This document shows positions 51,250 to 61,335 of a stretch of 64,000 bases of DNA, piece after piece. The notes beneath the pieces were generated by a model, which searched no databases, was not told where the DNA came from, and was given only the letters and a program-made list of their open reading frames with translations. Each line of letters opens with the position of its first letter. The first letter of the stretch is position 1. Source of the DNA: Allorhizobium paknamense (lineage in GTDB: Bacteria > Pseudomonadota > Alphaproteobacteria > Rhizobiales > Rhizobiaceae); NCBI RefSeq assembly GCF_030815125.1, contig NZ_JAUSWH010000008.1, positions 1 through 64,000 on the forward strand, written 5' to 3'. The position numbers and the translations under genes are program-made.

Positions 51250-52353
51250 TTATTCTGCAGCGATGGCGGCTGCGGCTTCCGCCTGTTCCAGTTCGCGCAC
51301 CAGCGGAATGACGTGTTTGCCGAAATAGTCCACCTCCTCCTGGAAATGCAGGAAGCCGAGAAGGATGAGGTCAGCCCCGGCCTGTTTCAGCCGCAGAATG
51401 CGCTCTGCCACCTGGCGTGGCGTGCCGATCAGGTTGGAGCGGAAGCCGTCATTATACTGGACGAGATCCTCGAAGCTGGATTTGGCCCAGTTGCCTTCCC
51501 CTTCCGGTGAGGCCTTGCCCGCGTTCTTGACCTCATGGCCGAAAGCATTCACGGCCTCGGGATTGGCCTTTTCGATGATTTCCGCCAGAACCGCCTTGGC
51601 TTCCTCCTCCGTCTCCCGGACGATGGCGAAAGCGTTGACGCCCACCTTGACGCTGTGATTGTTGGCGCGTGCCTTGGTCCGAATATCGTCCACCTGCTTG
51701 GCGATTTCTTCCGGCGTATTGCCATTGGTGAAGTACCAGTCGGACACACGGGCGGCCATGTCGCGGGCGGCGCGGGACGAGCCGCCCTGGAAGATTTCGG
51801 GCTGCGGATCGATCGGCTTCGGTTTCAGGGAATAATTGTTGAAGCGGTAGAAATCGCCCCGGAAGGTGAAATTGTCTTCCGTCCAGATACCGCGCAGCGA
51901 GCGGATGAATTCCTCAGAACGGCGATAACGTTCGTCATGGTCGTACCATGGTTCGCCAATGGCATGGAATTCGCCCCGGAACCAGCCGCTGACGATGTTG
52001 ACCGCGATACGGCCATTGGTGAGATGATTGATGGTGGCAATCTGCTTTGCAGCCAGCGCCGGGTTCCACGGACCGGGCAGAAGGGCGGCAATGACCTTGA
52101 GCGTCTTGGTGGATTCCAGCAGGGCATGGCTGAAAGAGACAGATTCATGCTGGAATTCCGCGCCGTAACCGGCGGTAAACCGGATCTGGCTCAGCGCATA
52201 GTCGAAGCCGCTGGCCTCGGCGATCTGGGCGAGCTTGCGGTTATAATCAATAGTCCAGGACGTGCGTTGCTCGATATTCGAGATTACCAGTCCGCCCGAG
52301 ACATTCGGAACCCAGTAGGCAAATTTCACTGCATCACGATGTGCTTCAGTCAT
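51250..52353 (-). CDS. sfnG: FMNH2-dependent dimethylsulfone monooxygenase
   Basis: A 367-residue flavin monooxygenase that converts dimethylsulfone to methanesulfinate. Its sequence follows Pseudomonas SfnG nearly word for word: KFAYWVPNVSGGLVISNIEQ, FTAGYGAEFQHESVSFSHAL, VNIVSGWFRGEFHAIGEPW and EIFQGGSSRAARDMAARVSD. The ATG at 52353 follows GGAGG. The TCTAT-N7-ATAGA dyad is 65 bases upstream. It leads an operon with SfnB copy 3. No flavin reductase is seen; the FMNH2 partner must be encoded elsewhere. Confidence 0.95.
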   Translation of the reverse strand: MTEAHRDAVKFAYWVPNVSGGLVISNIEQRTSWTIDYNRKLAQIAEASGFDYALSQIRFTAGYGAEFQHESVSFSHALLESTKTLKVIAALLPGPWNPALAAKQIATINHLTNGRIAVNIVSGWFRGEFHAIGEPWYDHDERYRRSEEFIRSLRGIWTEDNFTFRGDFYRFNNYSLKPKPIDPQPEIFQGGSSRAARDMAARVSDWYFTNGNTPEEIAKQVDDIRTKARANNHSVKVGVNAFAIVRETEEEAKAVLAEIIEKANPEAVNAFGHEVKNAGKASPEGEGNWAKSSFEDLVQYNDGFRSNLIGTPRQVAERILRLKQAGADLILLGFLHFQEEVDYFGKHVIPLVRELEQAEAAAAIAAE

Positions 52354-52416
52354 GCTCTTTCCTCCGGTCAAATGCGAGCGCTTCGGTCAGTTCGAGCTTT
52401 CGCAATTGCCCTATTA

Positions 52417-52435
52417 ATCTATGGAATTTATAGAA
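52417..52435 (-). promoter_or_regulatory. Candidate operator of the sfnG operon
   Basis: TCTAT (52418-52422) and ATAGA (52430-52434) are inverted repeats spaced by seven bases, identical in arrangement to 37692-37708 before the other sulfur operon. Its distance to the start codon (65 bases) is like the 57 bases there. Confidence 0.6.
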
Positions 52436-52525
52436 ATTAAAGCAAAACGGTTCCAAATCCGGCGGGTGAAACGGTGCCGTTTCCCTTGGCGGGCAGCTTT
52501 GCGGAAAATCCGAAAATTGGATTGT

Positions 52526-53248
52526 TCAGGCGGAAGCGGGCGTGAAGCGGGCGATCAGCGCATGCTGCTCACCGGGATAGGTGAAGCGCACGAAGGTAAC
52601 GGCCTTGCCGTCATGCCAGGTGCGGCGCTCCACCACGAGGCAGGCGGCATGACGGGAAAGCGAGAGGGTGCCGGCCATCTGCTTGTCGGCGGATACGGCG
52701 CGGATTCGGTGCTCGGCGGCGCTCCACGGCACTTCCATCCGGAGCCATTTGCCCGGTGCCGTTCCGGCAAAATCCGCCTCCCGCGCTTTGGGCACCACAT
52801 CGAGATTGATCAGGCGGTATTCATGGCAAAAGGGCGCGTCTGCGGCAAAATGCACGCACTCGATTTCCAGAAGCGTCGTATTCTCACCCAAAGCCAGTCC
52901 CGTGAGATCCTCGTCGGATGCCCGGCGCAACCGCTGTGACAGCACGGCAAAGCGGTAGTCCCGGTTCAGCGAGCGAACTTCAGCCTCGATATCATGGAGT
53001 TCGAGAACGGCGGACTGGACCTGCGGCTGGGCGACGAAGCTGCCGGACTTCTTGCGTCTTTCGATCAATCCGGCGCTCGCAAGCTGCGTCAGCACCTTGT
53101 TCACCGTCATCCGCGAGACGTTATAGGATTTTGCAAGCTCCACCTCGAAGGGCAGGCGAAAGCCGGGCGGCCATTCACCGGAGACGATACGGGTCTCGAT
53201 ATCGCCGAGAATTTGCTGATGCAGGGTCGGTGAGGGCTTCGCGGTCAT
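52526..53248 (-). CDS. hutC: Histidine-utilisation repressor HutC
   Basis: A 240-residue GntR-family regulator with an N-terminal winged helix (FRLPFEVELAKSYNVSRMTV, residues about 32-51) and a C-terminal UTRA effector domain. Urocanate is the inducer in characterised HutC proteins. I start at ATG 53248, giving the family length; the frame runs to 53530 without similarity. It is adjacent to hutF on the same strand, and the palindrome ATGTATATACAT in the hutF-hutI gap is its expected site. Confidence 0.93.
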   Translation of the reverse strand: MTAKPSPTLHQQILGDIETRIVSGEWPPGFRLPFEVELAKSYNVSRMTVNKVLTQLASAGLIERRKKSGSFVAQPQVQSAVLELHDIEAEVRSLNRDYRFAVLSQRLRRASDEDLTGLALGENTTLLEIECVHFAADAPFCHEYRLINLDVVPKAREADFAGTAPGKWLRMEVPWSAAEHRIRAVSADKQMAGTLSLSRHAACLVVERRTWHDGKAVTFVRFTYPGEQHALIARFTPASA

Positions 53249-53324
53249 GAGTGTTTCCGACGCAATGGTCAGGCGTGGCTTATAGACTATGATGATACCG
53301 GAGCAAACGCCGGTGCTTCCCTCG

Positions 53325-54671
53325 CTACCGTGAAAGCAATTGCACCATCGTTTTCTGAAAAGCACGGGCGATTTCGCCGCGGCGGATATGGTGGCCTTCG
53401 CGCACCACCTGCTGCCCACGGACCCAGACCGTATCGACACCGATGCCGCCTGCGAAAATCCAGTGATCCAGCACCTGATCCGGCGAAAGATAGGGCACGG
53501 CGCTGGTGTCCAGCGCCACCATATCGGCATCGCCCCCGATGCTCAGGTGGCCTGCCCCGTGCAGCGCAAGGCCGCCGCCGCGAATGGCGCGGTTAAACAG
53601 GTTGAGCCCGGTGGATTGGCCGGGGGCTGCAATGACGTTGCGGGATTTCAGATGCAGGCGCTGCGAATATTCAAATTGCCGCAATTCTTCGGACACGGAG
53701 ATCCGGATATTGGAATCCGATCCCACACCGAACTCGCCGCCCTCTTCAAGGAAAAGCGGGCCTGCAAAGGTGCCATCGCCCAGATTGGCTTCGGTGATCG
53801 GGCACAATCCGGCAATGGCGCCGCGCCGGGCCATGGTGGCGGTTTCGGCTTCCGTCATGTGGGTGGCATGGATCAGCGTCCAGCGCCGGTCCACCGGCGC
53901 ATGATCCAGCAGCCATTGCACGGGTCTTGCACCGCTCCAGGCTAGGCAATCTTCCACTTCCTTCATCTGTTCGGCGACATGGATATGGATCGGTCCTTTT
54001 TCGGCGAGCGGCAGGATCTCTATGAGTTCCTGCGGTGTGACCGCCCGGAGGCTGTGGGGAGCGATGCCCAGGCGGGCGCTTGGCATGTCTGCCAGCAGAT
54101 CCCGGCAGCGCGTGATCAGCGTCGTAAAACTGTCCACCGAATTGATGAAGCGTCGCTGGCCTGCCGTGGGCGCCGCGCCGCCAAAGCCGGAATGGGCGTA
54201 AAATACCGGCAGCAGCGTCAGGGAAAGCCCCGTTGTCTCAGCGGCGGCGACGATGCGGCCAGCCAGTTCACCGATATCGCCATAGGCCTGCCCGTTGCTG
54301 TCGTGATGCAGGTAGTGAAATTCGCCGACGCGCGTGCAGCCGGCTTCCAGCATTTCCATGTAAAGCTGGCCGGCCACGGCTTCCAATTGCTCCGGCGTGA
54401 AGGCAAGTGCCATCTCGTACATGAGCGTGCGCCAGCTCCAGAAACTGTCGCTGTCCAGCCCACGCCGTTCGGCAAGGCCCGCCATGGCGCGCTGAAAAGC
54501 ATGGCTGTGCAGATTGGCAAGGCCGGGCACGAGCGCGCCATGCCGCTCGTCTTCCGCTTCTGGGGCTTTGCCGGTCTCAAGCGAGGCGATCAGCCCGTTG
54601 TCGATGCCGATCCGCACATTCTTCGCCCAGCCGGTTTCCAGAAGCGCTGCCGTTGCATGAATGTGTTTCAT
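53325..54671 (-). CDS. hutF: Formimidoylglutamate deiminase
   Basis: A 448-residue amidohydrolase that turns N-formimidoylglutamate into N-formylglutamate and ammonia, the first half of the five-step histidine route. Metal and active-site blocks are VPGLANLHSHAFQRAMAGL, GIAPHSLRAV, PIHIHVAEQMKEVEDC and GVGSDSNIRISVSEELRQ. The ATG at 54671 follows GGAGG; the frame continues to 54773 without a start. It runs divergent to hutI. Confidence 0.95.
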   Translation of the reverse strand: MKHIHATAALLETGWAKNVRIGIDNGLIASLETGKAPEAEDERHGALVPGLANLHSHAFQRAMAGLAERRGLDSDSFWSWRTLMYEMALAFTPEQLEAVAGQLYMEMLEAGCTRVGEFHYLHHDSNGQAYGDIGELAGRIVAAAETTGLSLTLLPVFYAHSGFGGAAPTAGQRRFINSVDSFTTLITRCRDLLADMPSARLGIAPHSLRAVTPQELIEILPLAEKGPIHIHVAEQMKEVEDCLAWSGARPVQWLLDHAPVDRRWTLIHATHMTEAETATMARRGAIAGLCPITEANLGDGTFAGPLFLEEGGEFGVGSDSNIRISVSEELRQFEYSQRLHLKSRNVIAAPGQSTGLNLFNRAIRGGGLALHGAGHLSIGGDADMVALDTSAVPYLSPDQVLDHWIFAGGIGVDTVWVRGQQVVREGHHIRRGEIARAFQKTMVQLLSR

Positions 54672-54761
54672 CTGTGCTTTTCCTCCGGTGGACCTCTTCT
54701 GGCTTTTCACGCCGTGGGGGGCATGATGAGCATGCAAAAAGCCGGTTGCCAATCTGAAATT

Positions 54762-54773
54762 ATGTATATACAT
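54762..54773. promoter_or_regulatory. HutC operator
   Basis: ATGTATATACAT is a perfect 12-base palindrome matching the known HutC box (TGTATATACA core). It lies 90 bases before hutF and 23 bases before hutI, in a position to repress both. Confidence 0.8.
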
Positions 54774-54796
54774 GTTTTGAGCAAAGGGAAGAGCAA

Positions 54797-56038
54797 ATGG
54801 GGAGCGCCTTGGATAACAGCGAGCTTGTGATTCTCCGCAATGGCCGCATTGCCACGCTGCAGGCGGGGGCCGCCGGGCTTGGAATCATCGAGGGTGGAGC
54901 GGTAGTCTTTGCCCGCGGCCGCATTGTGTATGTGGGGCCTGAGCGGGATTTGCCGCTGGGGGCGCTGGTGGGCGGCGAGGTGGTGGATCTTGAAGGCCGC
55001 TGGGTGACGCCGGGGCTGATCGATTGCCATACGCATATCGTTCACGGTGGCAACCGCGCCCGCGAATTCGAGATGCGGCTGCAAGGCGCCACCTATGAGG
55101 AGATTGCCCGGGCTGGCGGCGGCATCGTCTCCTCTGTCAAGGCCACCAACGCGCTGTCGGTTGAAGCGCTGGTGCAGACGGCGCTGCCGCGTCTCGATAC
55201 GCTGCTTTCGGAAGGGATCACGACGGTTGAAATCAAATCCGGTTACGGGCTTTCCATCGAAGGCGAGCTGAAAATGCTGCGCGCCGCGCGGGCTTTGGAG
55301 CAGGTGAGGCCGGTGCGGATTGTTACCTCTTGGCTGGCTGCCCATGCAACGCCGGTGGAGTATAAGGGCCGCAACGGGGATTATATTGCCGAGGTGGTCA
55401 TTCCCGGTTTGAAGCGCGCCCAGGCGGAAGCTCTGGTGGATGCGGTGGATGGCTTTTGTGAAGGCATTGCCTTTTCCCCCGCCGAGATCGCCCAGGTTTT
55501 CGATGTTGCCCGCGAACTGGGCCTGCCGGTCAAGCTGCACGCAGAGCAATTGTCCAATCTGGGCGGGGCGAAGCTCGCGGCCTCTTACGGGGCGCTCTCA
55601 GCCGATCATCTGGAATATCTGGATGAAGAGGGCGTGGCTGCAATGGCAGAGGCCGGGACTGTGGCCGTGCTCTTGCCCGGCGCTTTCTACGCCATTCATG
55701 AGACGCGCAAGCCGCCGGTCGCTGCTCTTCGCGCGGCGGGCGTGCCGATGGCGATTGCCACGGATTGCAATCCCGGCACATCGCCGCTGACCTCGCTGCT
55801 CTTGACCATGAACATGTCCGCCACCCTGTTTGGCCTGACGGTGGAGGAGTGCATCGCGGGCAGCACGCGGGAAGCGGCGCGCGCTCTGGGTCTTCTTTCG
55901 GAAACGGGAACAATTGAGGCCGGAAAATCCGCCGACCTCGCCATCTGGGATGTCGAAAGCCTTGCCGAGCTTGTCTACCGCTTCGGCTTCAATCCCCTTC
56001 ATTCGCATGTCTTCAAGGGACAAAGGATTGCATCATGA
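54797..56038 (+). CDS. hutI: Imidazolonepropionase
   Basis: A 413-residue amidohydrolase that opens 4-imidazolone-5-propanoate to N-formimidoylglutamate. Markers are [19 protein letters not shown] (metal His pair), [36 protein letters not shown] and [14 protein letters not shown]. The ATG at 54797 follows AAGGGAAGAG. It overlaps hutH by ATGA and begins the plus-strand hut operon. Confidence 0.95.
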   Translation: MGSALDNSELVILRNGRIATLQAGAAGLGIIEGGAVVFARGRIVYVGPERDLPLGALVGGEVVDLEGRWVTPGLIDCHTHIVHGGNRAREFEMRLQGATYEEIARAGGGIVSSVKATNALSVEALVQTALPRLDTLLSEGITTVEIKSGYGLSIEGELKMLRAARALEQVRPVRIVTSWLAAHATPVEYKGRNGDYIAEVVIPGLKRAQAEALVDAVDGFCEGIAFSPAEIAQVFDVARELGLPVKLHAEQLSNLGGAKLAASYGALSADHLEYLDEEGVAAMAEAGTVAVLLPGAFYAIHETRKPPVAALRAAGVPMAIATDCNPGTSPLTSLLLTMNMSATLFGLTVEECIAGSTREAARALGLLSETGTIEAGKSADLAIWDVESLAELVYRFGFNPLHSHVFKGQRIAS

Positions 56039-57570
56039 CGATCACCCTCCTGCCGGGTCAGGTCACGCTGTCTGAGCTCATGGCCATTTACTGGGATGGC
56101 GAAGCCGCGGTTCTGGATGCGTCCGCCGACGCCGCCATTGCCCGCGCCGCCCAGCGTATCGCAGAGATTGCCCGGGGCAATGCACCGGTCTATGGCATCA
56201 ATACCGGCTTTGGAAAGCTCGCTTCGATCAAGATCGACGCCGCCGATGTCGCCACGCTTCAGCGCAATCTCATCCTGTCGCATTGCTGCGGCGTGGGCCA
56301 GCCGCTCAACGAGAATGTCGTGCGGCTGATCATGGCGCTGAAGCTTGTGTCGCTGGGGCGGGGCGCCTCCGGTGTGCGGCTGGAACTGGTGCGGCTGATC
56401 GAGGCCATGCTGGAAAAGCGCGTGACGCCTGTCATTCCGGAAAAGGGATCGGTCGGGGCCTCCGGCGATCTTGCCCCGCTTGCCCATATGACCGCGGTGA
56501 TGATGGGCGAGGGCGAGGCTTTTTACCAGGGCGAGCGCCTTTCCGGCAGCGAAGCGCTGAAGCGGGCCGGGCTGGAGCCGGTGGTGCTGGCCGCAAAGGA
56601 AGGGCTGGCGCTGATCAACGGGACGCAGACCTCCACGGCGCTGGCGCTTGCGGGCCTGTTCCGCGCCCATCGCGCGGCGCAGACGGCACTGATGACCGGT
56701 GCGCTCTCCACCGATGCCGCCATGGGGTCTTCCGCGCCTTTCCATCCCGATATTCACATCTTGCGCGGCCACAAGGGCCAGATCGATGCAGGCAATGCGC
56801 TGCGACGCTTGCTCGAAGGCTCGGAGATCCGCGAAAGCCATGTGGAAGGCGATGAGCGCGTGCAGGATCCCTATTGCATCCGCTGCCAGCCGCAGGTGGA
56901 CGGCGCCTGCCTGGATCTGTTGCGCTTTGCCGCCCGCACGCTGGAAATAGAAGCCAATGCGGTCACGGACAATCCGCTGGTGCTTTCCGACAATTCCGTG
57001 GTGTCCGGCGGCAATTTCCATGCCGAGCCGGTGGCTTTCGCGGCAGATCAGATCGCCATGGCGGTATGTGAAATCGGCGCGATTGCGCAGCGGCGCATCG
57101 CGCTGCTGGTGGATCCCGCGCTGTCCTATGGCCTGCCTGCCTTTCTTTCGAAAAAGCCGGGGCTGAATTCCGGCCTGATGATTGCCGAAGTGACCAGTGC
57201 CGCGCTGATGAGTGAAAACAAGCAGATGGCGCATCCGGCCTCGGTGGATTCAACCCCTACCTCCGCCAATCAGGAGGATCATGTCTCCATGGCCTGCCAT
57301 GGTGCGCGGCGGCTGTTGCAGATGACGGATAATCTCTTCGCCATCCTCGGGATCGAGGCGCTTTGTGCTGTGCAGGGCGTGGAACTGCGCGGCCCGCTCA
57401 CCACCAGCACGGAGTTGCAGAAGGCCATGGCCGTGCTGCGGCAGGCGGTGCCGGCGCTCGAAGAGGACCGGTATATGGCGCCCGACCTTCAGGCCGCCGC
57501 CGATCTCGTCGGCTCTGGCGCGCTGGTGCAGGCGGTGTCCCCGGGTATTCTGCCGGTTCTGGAGAGCTGA
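56035..57570 (+). CDS. hutH: Histidine ammonia-lyase
   Basis: A 511-residue lyase that eliminates ammonia from histidine to give trans-urocanate. The Ala-Ser-Gly triad that forms the MIO group is at about residues 142-144 in [13 protein letters not shown]. Other blocks are [13 protein letters not shown] and [19 protein letters not shown] [13 protein letters not shown]. The start overlaps hutI. It is the first step of the pathway. Confidence 0.97.
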   Translation: MTITLLPGQVTLSELMAIYWDGEAAVLDASADAAIARAAQRIAEIARGNAPVYGINTGFGKLASIKIDAADVATLQRNLILSHCCGVGQPLNENVVRLIMALKLVSLGRGASGVRLELVRLIEAMLEKRVTPVIPEKGSVGASGDLAPLAHMTAVMMGEGEAFYQGERLSGSEALKRAGLEPVVLAAKEGLALINGTQTSTALALAGLFRAHRAAQTALMTGALSTDAAMGSSAPFHPDIHILRGHKGQIDAGNALRRLLEGSEIRESHVEGDERVQDPYCIRCQPQVDGACLDLLRFAARTLEIEANAVTDNPLVLSDNSVVSGGNFHAEPVAFAADQIAMAVCEIGAIAQRRIALLVDPALSYGLPAFLSKKPGLNSGLMIAEVTSAALMSENKQMAHPASVDSTPTSANQEDHVSMACHGARRLLQMTDNLFAILGIEALCAVQGVELRGPLTTSTELQKAMAVLRQAVPALEEDRYMAPDLQAAADLVGSGALVQAVSPGILPVLES

Positions 57571-57571
57571 C

Positions 57572-58381
57572 ATGGCTGTTTTTGAAGTGGTTCAGGGCTC
57601 ATCGCCCGTCATTCTCGCTTTTCCCCATACCGGCACAGAGGTGCCGCCCGAGATTTGGGAGAGGCTGAACGACAATGGCAGGCTGCTGGCCGATACTGAC
57701 TGGCATATCCACACGCTCTATGCGGGTCTGTTGCCGAACGTCACCACGGTGCGCGCCACCTTTCATCGCTATGTGATCGATGCCAATCGCGATCCGGCGG
57801 GCAAGAGCCTTTATCCCGGCCAGAACACGACCGATCTGGTGCCCACCACGGATTTTGACGGTCTGTCGATCTGGAAAGACGGGGCCGCACCCACCAAGGC
57901 CGATATTGCCGCCCGGTTGCAAGGCTTTCATCAGCCTTATCATACGGCTCTTGCCGCTGAGATCAAGCGCGTCAAGGCGCTGCACGGCGTGGCGGTGCTC
58001 TACGATTGCCATTCCATCCGCTCGCTCATTCCTTTCCTGTTCGAAGGGCGGCTGCCGGATTTCAATATCGGCACCAATTCCGGTGCAAGCTGCGATGCTG
58101 CGATCGAGGCTGCGGCGGCGGGTGTGGCGCAAACGGCAGACGGCTTCACGGCCGTTGTCAATGGCCGCTTCAAGGGCGGCTGGACCACGCGCCATTACGG
58201 CAGGCCGCAGGATGGAGTGCACGCCATCCAGATGGAACTGAGCCAGATCTCGCATCTTGCCACGGAAGCCGTGCCCTTTGCCTATGACGCTGACAAGGCG
58301 GACAAGCTTCGCATCTATCTCCAGGCCATTCTGACGCGCATCGAAGCCGTCGCGCTGGCTCTCAAGACCAAGGGGGAATGA
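57572..58381 (+). CDS. hutG: N-formylglutamate deformylase
   Basis: A 269-residue N-formylglutamate amidohydrolase that gives glutamate and formate. Conserved blocks include [40 protein letters not shown] (metal site) and [20 protein letters not shown]. The ATG at 57572 lies one base after the hutH stop; the longer frame from 57365 is a read-through inside hutH. With hutF present this is the five-step (formylglutamate) route, as in Pseudomonas. Confidence 0.95.
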   Translation: MAVFEVVQGSSPVILAFPHTGTEVPPEIWERLNDNGRLLADTDWHIHTLYAGLLPNVTTVRATFHRYVIDANRDPAGKSLYPGQNTTDLVPTTDFDGLSIWKDGAAPTKADIAARLQGFHQPYHTALAAEIKRVKALHGVAVLYDCHSIRSLIPFLFEGRLPDFNIGTNSGASCDAAIEAAAAGVAQTADGFTAVVNGRFKGGWTTRHYGRPQDGVHAIQMELSQISHLATEAVPFAYDADKADKLRIYLQAILTRIEAVALALKTKGE

Positions 58382-58382
58382 C

Positions 58383-60056
58383 ATGACCAATCCACGCCAC
58401 AATATCCGCGAGGTTCGTGCCCCGCGTGGTCCGGAACTCAACGCCAAGAGCTGGATGACGGAAGCGCCGCTGCGCATGCTGATGAACAATCTGGACCCGG
58501 ATGTTGCCGAGCGCCCGCACGAACTGGTGGTCTATGGCGGCATTGGCCGCGCCGCCCGCACCTGGGAAGATTTCGACCGTATCGTCGCCTCTCTCAAGGA
58601 TCTGAATGAGGATGAGACGCTGCTGGTGCAATCCGGCAAGCCGGTGGGGATTTTCCGCACCCACAAGGATGCGCCGCGCGTGCTGATCGCCAATTCCAAC
58701 CTGGTGCCGCATTGGGCCACCTGGGATCACTTCAACGAACTGGATAAAAAGGGGCTGGCCATGTATGGCCAGATGACCGCCGGTTCGTGGATCTATATCG
58801 GCACGCAGGGCATTGTGCAGGGCACTTATGAAACCTTCGTCGAGGCCGGTCGTCAGCATTATAACGGCAATCTCAAGGGCAAGTGGATCCTCACCGGCGG
58901 CCTTGGCGGCATGGGTGGCGCGCAGCCGCTTGCGGCGGTTATGGCAGGGGCCTGCTGCCTTGCGGTGGAATGCGACGAGACCCGCGTCGATTTCCGCCTG
59001 CGCACCCGCTATCTCGATGCCAAGGCCCAGTCGCTGGATGAAGCGCTGGCGATGATCGATGGCTGGACGAAGGCGGGCGAGGCCAAATCCGTCGGCCTGA
59101 TCGGCAACGCGGCAGAGATTTTTCCGGAACTGGTGAAACGCGGCATCCGCCCCGATATCGTCACCGACCAGACCTCGGCCCATGATCCTATCCACGGTTA
59201 TCTGCCTGTCGGCTGGACGGTTGCGGAGTGGCGCGAAAAGCAGGAGAGCGATCCCAAGGCAGTGGAAGCCGCCGCCCGCTCGTCCATGAAAACCCATGTT
59301 CAGGCCATGGTGGATTTCTGGAACATGGGCGTGCCGACGCTGGATTACGGCAACAATATCCGGCAGGTGGCAAAGGAAGAGGGGCTGGAAAATGCCTTTG
59401 CCTTCCCGGGCTTCGTGCCCGCCTATATCCGTCCGCTGTTCTGCCGGGGCATCGGACCTTTCCGCTGGGCGGCGCTTTCCGGCAATCCGGAAGATATCTA
59501 CAAGACCGATGCCAAGGTGAAGGAACTGCTGCCGGACAACGCCCATCTGCACAACTGGCTGGACATGGCCCGCGAGCGCATTGCCTTCCAGGGCCTGCCC
59601 GCCCGCATCTGCTGGGTGGGGCTGGGGGATCGCCACAGGCTGGCGCTGGCTTTCAACGACATGGTGCGCAAGGGCGAGCTGAAGGCCCCGGTGGTCATCG
59701 GCCGGGACCATCTGGACAGCGGCTCCGTTGCCTCGCCGAACCGCGAGACGGAAGCGATGAAGGATGGCTCCGATGCGGTCTCGGACTGGCCACTGCTCAA
59801 TGCGCTGTTGAACACCGCCTCCGGGGCCACCTGGGTCTCCTTGCATCATGGCGGCGGCGTTGGCATGGGCTTTTCCCAGCATTCGGGCGTGGTGATCTGC
59901 GCCGATGGCACCGACGATGCCGCCAGACGGCTGGAGCGGGTGCTGTGGAACGACCCGGCAACCGGCGTCATGCGCCATGCCGATGCGGGCTATGACATCG
60001 CCATCGACTGCGCAAAAGACAAAGGGCTACGGCTGCCGGGCATTCTCGGCAACTGA
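58383..60056 (+). CDS. hutU: Urocanate hydratase
   Basis: A 557-residue urocanase that adds water to urocanate using tightly bound NAD. Markers are [63 protein letters not shown] and the [14 protein letters not shown] motif. Its ATG comes one base after hutG. The family length is about 555. It acts second in the pathway. Confidence 0.97.
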   Translation: MTNPRHNIREVRAPRGPELNAKSWMTEAPLRMLMNNLDPDVAERPHELVVYGGIGRAARTWEDFDRIVASLKDLNEDETLLVQSGKPVGIFRTHKDAPRVLIANSNLVPHWATWDHFNELDKKGLAMYGQMTAGSWIYIGTQGIVQGTYETFVEAGRQHYNGNLKGKWILTGGLGGMGGAQPLAAVMAGACCLAVECDETRVDFRLRTRYLDAKAQSLDEALAMIDGWTKAGEAKSVGLIGNAAEIFPELVKRGIRPDIVTDQTSAHDPIHGYLPVGWTVAEWREKQESDPKAVEAAARSSMKTHVQAMVDFWNMGVPTLDYGNNIRQVAKEEGLENAFAFPGFVPAYIRPLFCRGIGPFRWAALSGNPEDIYKTDAKVKELLPDNAHLHNWLDMARERIAFQGLPARICWVGLGDRHRLALAFNDMVRKGELKAPVVIGRDHLDSGSVASPNRETEAMKDGSDAVSDWPLLNALLNTASGATWVSLHHGGGVGMGFSQHSGVVICADGTDDAARRLERVLWNDPATGVMRHADAGYDIAIDCAKDKGLRLPGILGN

Positions 60057-60082
60057 GCCCGAGGTTTCGGAAAGGACGGCAT

Positions 60083-60664
60083 ATGCGGGTTCTAAGAGCC
60101 GAAGCCTATCAGACCGTGCCCTGGAAAAATGGCGGCGGCGTCACCCGGGAGGTGGCGCTGCATCGCGATGATGCCGTGCATTCCGAGTTTCTCTGGCGTG
60201 TGAGCATCGCGACCGTGGCGCAGGATGGGCCGTTTTCCCGCTTTGACGGTATCGATCGCAGCATTGCGATGCTGTCTGGCGCAGGCATGCGGCTGGAAGG
60301 TGAGGAGGGAGCAGCTCCCGTTCTTTTGCTCCCGGAGAGCGCGCCCTATGCTTTTCCGGGAGAGGCAGCCATCCATGCCGTGCTGGTAGATGGTGTCACC
60401 ACAGATTTGAACCTGATGACCCGGCGCGCGTTTTTTCGCCACGACATGCAGCGTTTTCCGGTGGAGGGCTCTGCCTCTTTCAGGGTGGATTGCGACGAGA
60501 TGCTGCTGTTGGCGACATCGCCGGTCACGATTCATCATGCGGGTGAGCGTGTGGTCGCCGGGGCGCTGGATTGCATCGCCGATCTGACACCGGGAGAGGC
60601 GGTCTGCCTTACGGCAGATAAGCCTGCGGAGATTTTCATCCTGAGACTGTGGCAGCGTTCCTGA
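60083..60664 (+). CDS. hutD: HutD-family protein
   Basis: A 193-residue cupin-like HutD protein. Signature blocks are PWKNGGGVTREVALHRDD, FLWRVSIATVAQDGPFSRFDGIDR and the late PGEAVCLTADKPAEIFIL. HutD is linked in Pseudomonas to keeping histidine breakdown within a safe limit, probably by sensing formimidoyl or formyl intermediates. The ATG at 60083 follows AAGGAC. It ends the hut operon. Confidence 0.9.
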   Translation: MRVLRAEAYQTVPWKNGGGVTREVALHRDDAVHSEFLWRVSIATVAQDGPFSRFDGIDRSIAMLSGAGMRLEGEEGAAPVLLLPESAPYAFPGEAAIHAVLVDGVTTDLNLMTRRAFFRHDMQRFPVEGSASFRVDCDEMLLLATSPVTIHHAGERVVAGALDCIADLTPGEAVCLTADKPAEIFILRLWQRS

Positions 60665-60728
60665 TCGTTTTGTCTGGAACCGGATTTGCATCTGCTCCGT
60701 TGTTGCAGCATAGCAAGGAGGTGCAACC

Positions 60729-61217
60729 ATGAGAGATGAAACATCCCCCGCCGTCGAATCGCTGGAGCATGAAAAGGCATCCCAGCGGCTGGATAAGCCA
60801 GGTAACGACCTTCAAAAGGGTCTGGAAGATACGTTTCCGGCATCCGATCCCGTTTCCATCACCCAGACCAGCCAGCCCGCTGGCCGTGTCGACCGCGATG
60901 ATGCGGAACATCAACACCGGATGAACCGTGCGCAAGACCGCGACAACGATGACAGCGATGTGCCGAATGTTATCTCCGCTCTCAACGAGCACCAGCGGGA
61001 AACGGAGGATGAGAACCTTTCTCCGGAAGAAAAGGTGGAGCATCTGAAGAGTGAAGTGCGGCGCTTGCAGGATCGCCTCGCACGAAACGGCGGACAGGCA
61101 GTTGCCACAGGTTCGGGCGACGTTGTCACCGATATCAAGAACCTGATCCGCAGCCGCCCGCTGAAGGCCATCGCCGGAGCGGGATTGATCGGCTACCTCT
61201 GGGGTATGAGCCGTTAG
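60729..61217 (+). CDS. DUF883/ElaB-like small protein
   Basis: A 162-residue protein. The ATG follows AAGGAGG, a very good site. The N-terminal part contains GLEDTFPASDPVSIT, a motif common to small rhizobial stress proteins. The middle is acidic and helical (LSPEEKVEHLKSEVRRLQDRL), a possible coiled coil. The C-terminus has one hydrophobic helix (LKAIAGAGLIGYLWGMSR) resembling the ElaB/YqjD DUF883 anchor. It could tie the inner membrane to a partner. No more exact function is supported. Confidence 0.75.
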   Translation: MRDETSPAVESLEHEKASQRLDKPGNDLQKGLEDTFPASDPVSITQTSQPAGRVDRDDAEHQHRMNRAQDRDNDDSDVPNVISALNEHQRETEDENLSPEEKVEHLKSEVRRLQDRLARNGGQAVATGSGDVVTDIKNLIRSRPLKAIAGAGLIGYLWGMSR

Positions 61218-61225
61218 ATCGCCTT

Positions 61226-61248
61226 CCGATCTGAGTGAATCAGATCGG
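61226..61248. terminator. Hairpin after the DUF883-like gene
   Basis: CCGATCTGA and TCAGATCGG are exact inverted repeats around GTGAA, nine bases past the stop at 61217. The exit has little T-richness, so it is a weak or non-canonical terminator. It lies between convergent genes. Confidence 0.5.
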
Positions 61249-61335
61249 TGCTCTAACATATTCCTTTTTAAGCATAATCGTGATCGTCCTTGCTTCAATC
61301 CGCTCGGATTAGGCTCTAAACGTGACGGCCGAAGA

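Noticed and set aside
52468..52483. GAAACGG/CCGTTTC hairpin as a hutC terminator
   Set aside because: The loop is only two bases and there is no T-run; it may be chance.
52526..53530. 334-residue version of HutC
   Set aside because: The 94 extra codons run into hutF antisense sequence; the 240-residue version matches family length.
57365..57571. Longer hutG start within hutH
   Set aside because: Residues before 57572 are read-through of hutH in another frame; the ATG after the hutH stop gives the family length.
58362..59978. A 538-codon minus-strand open frame
   Set aside because: Antisense to hutU; no ribosome site and no protein-family features.
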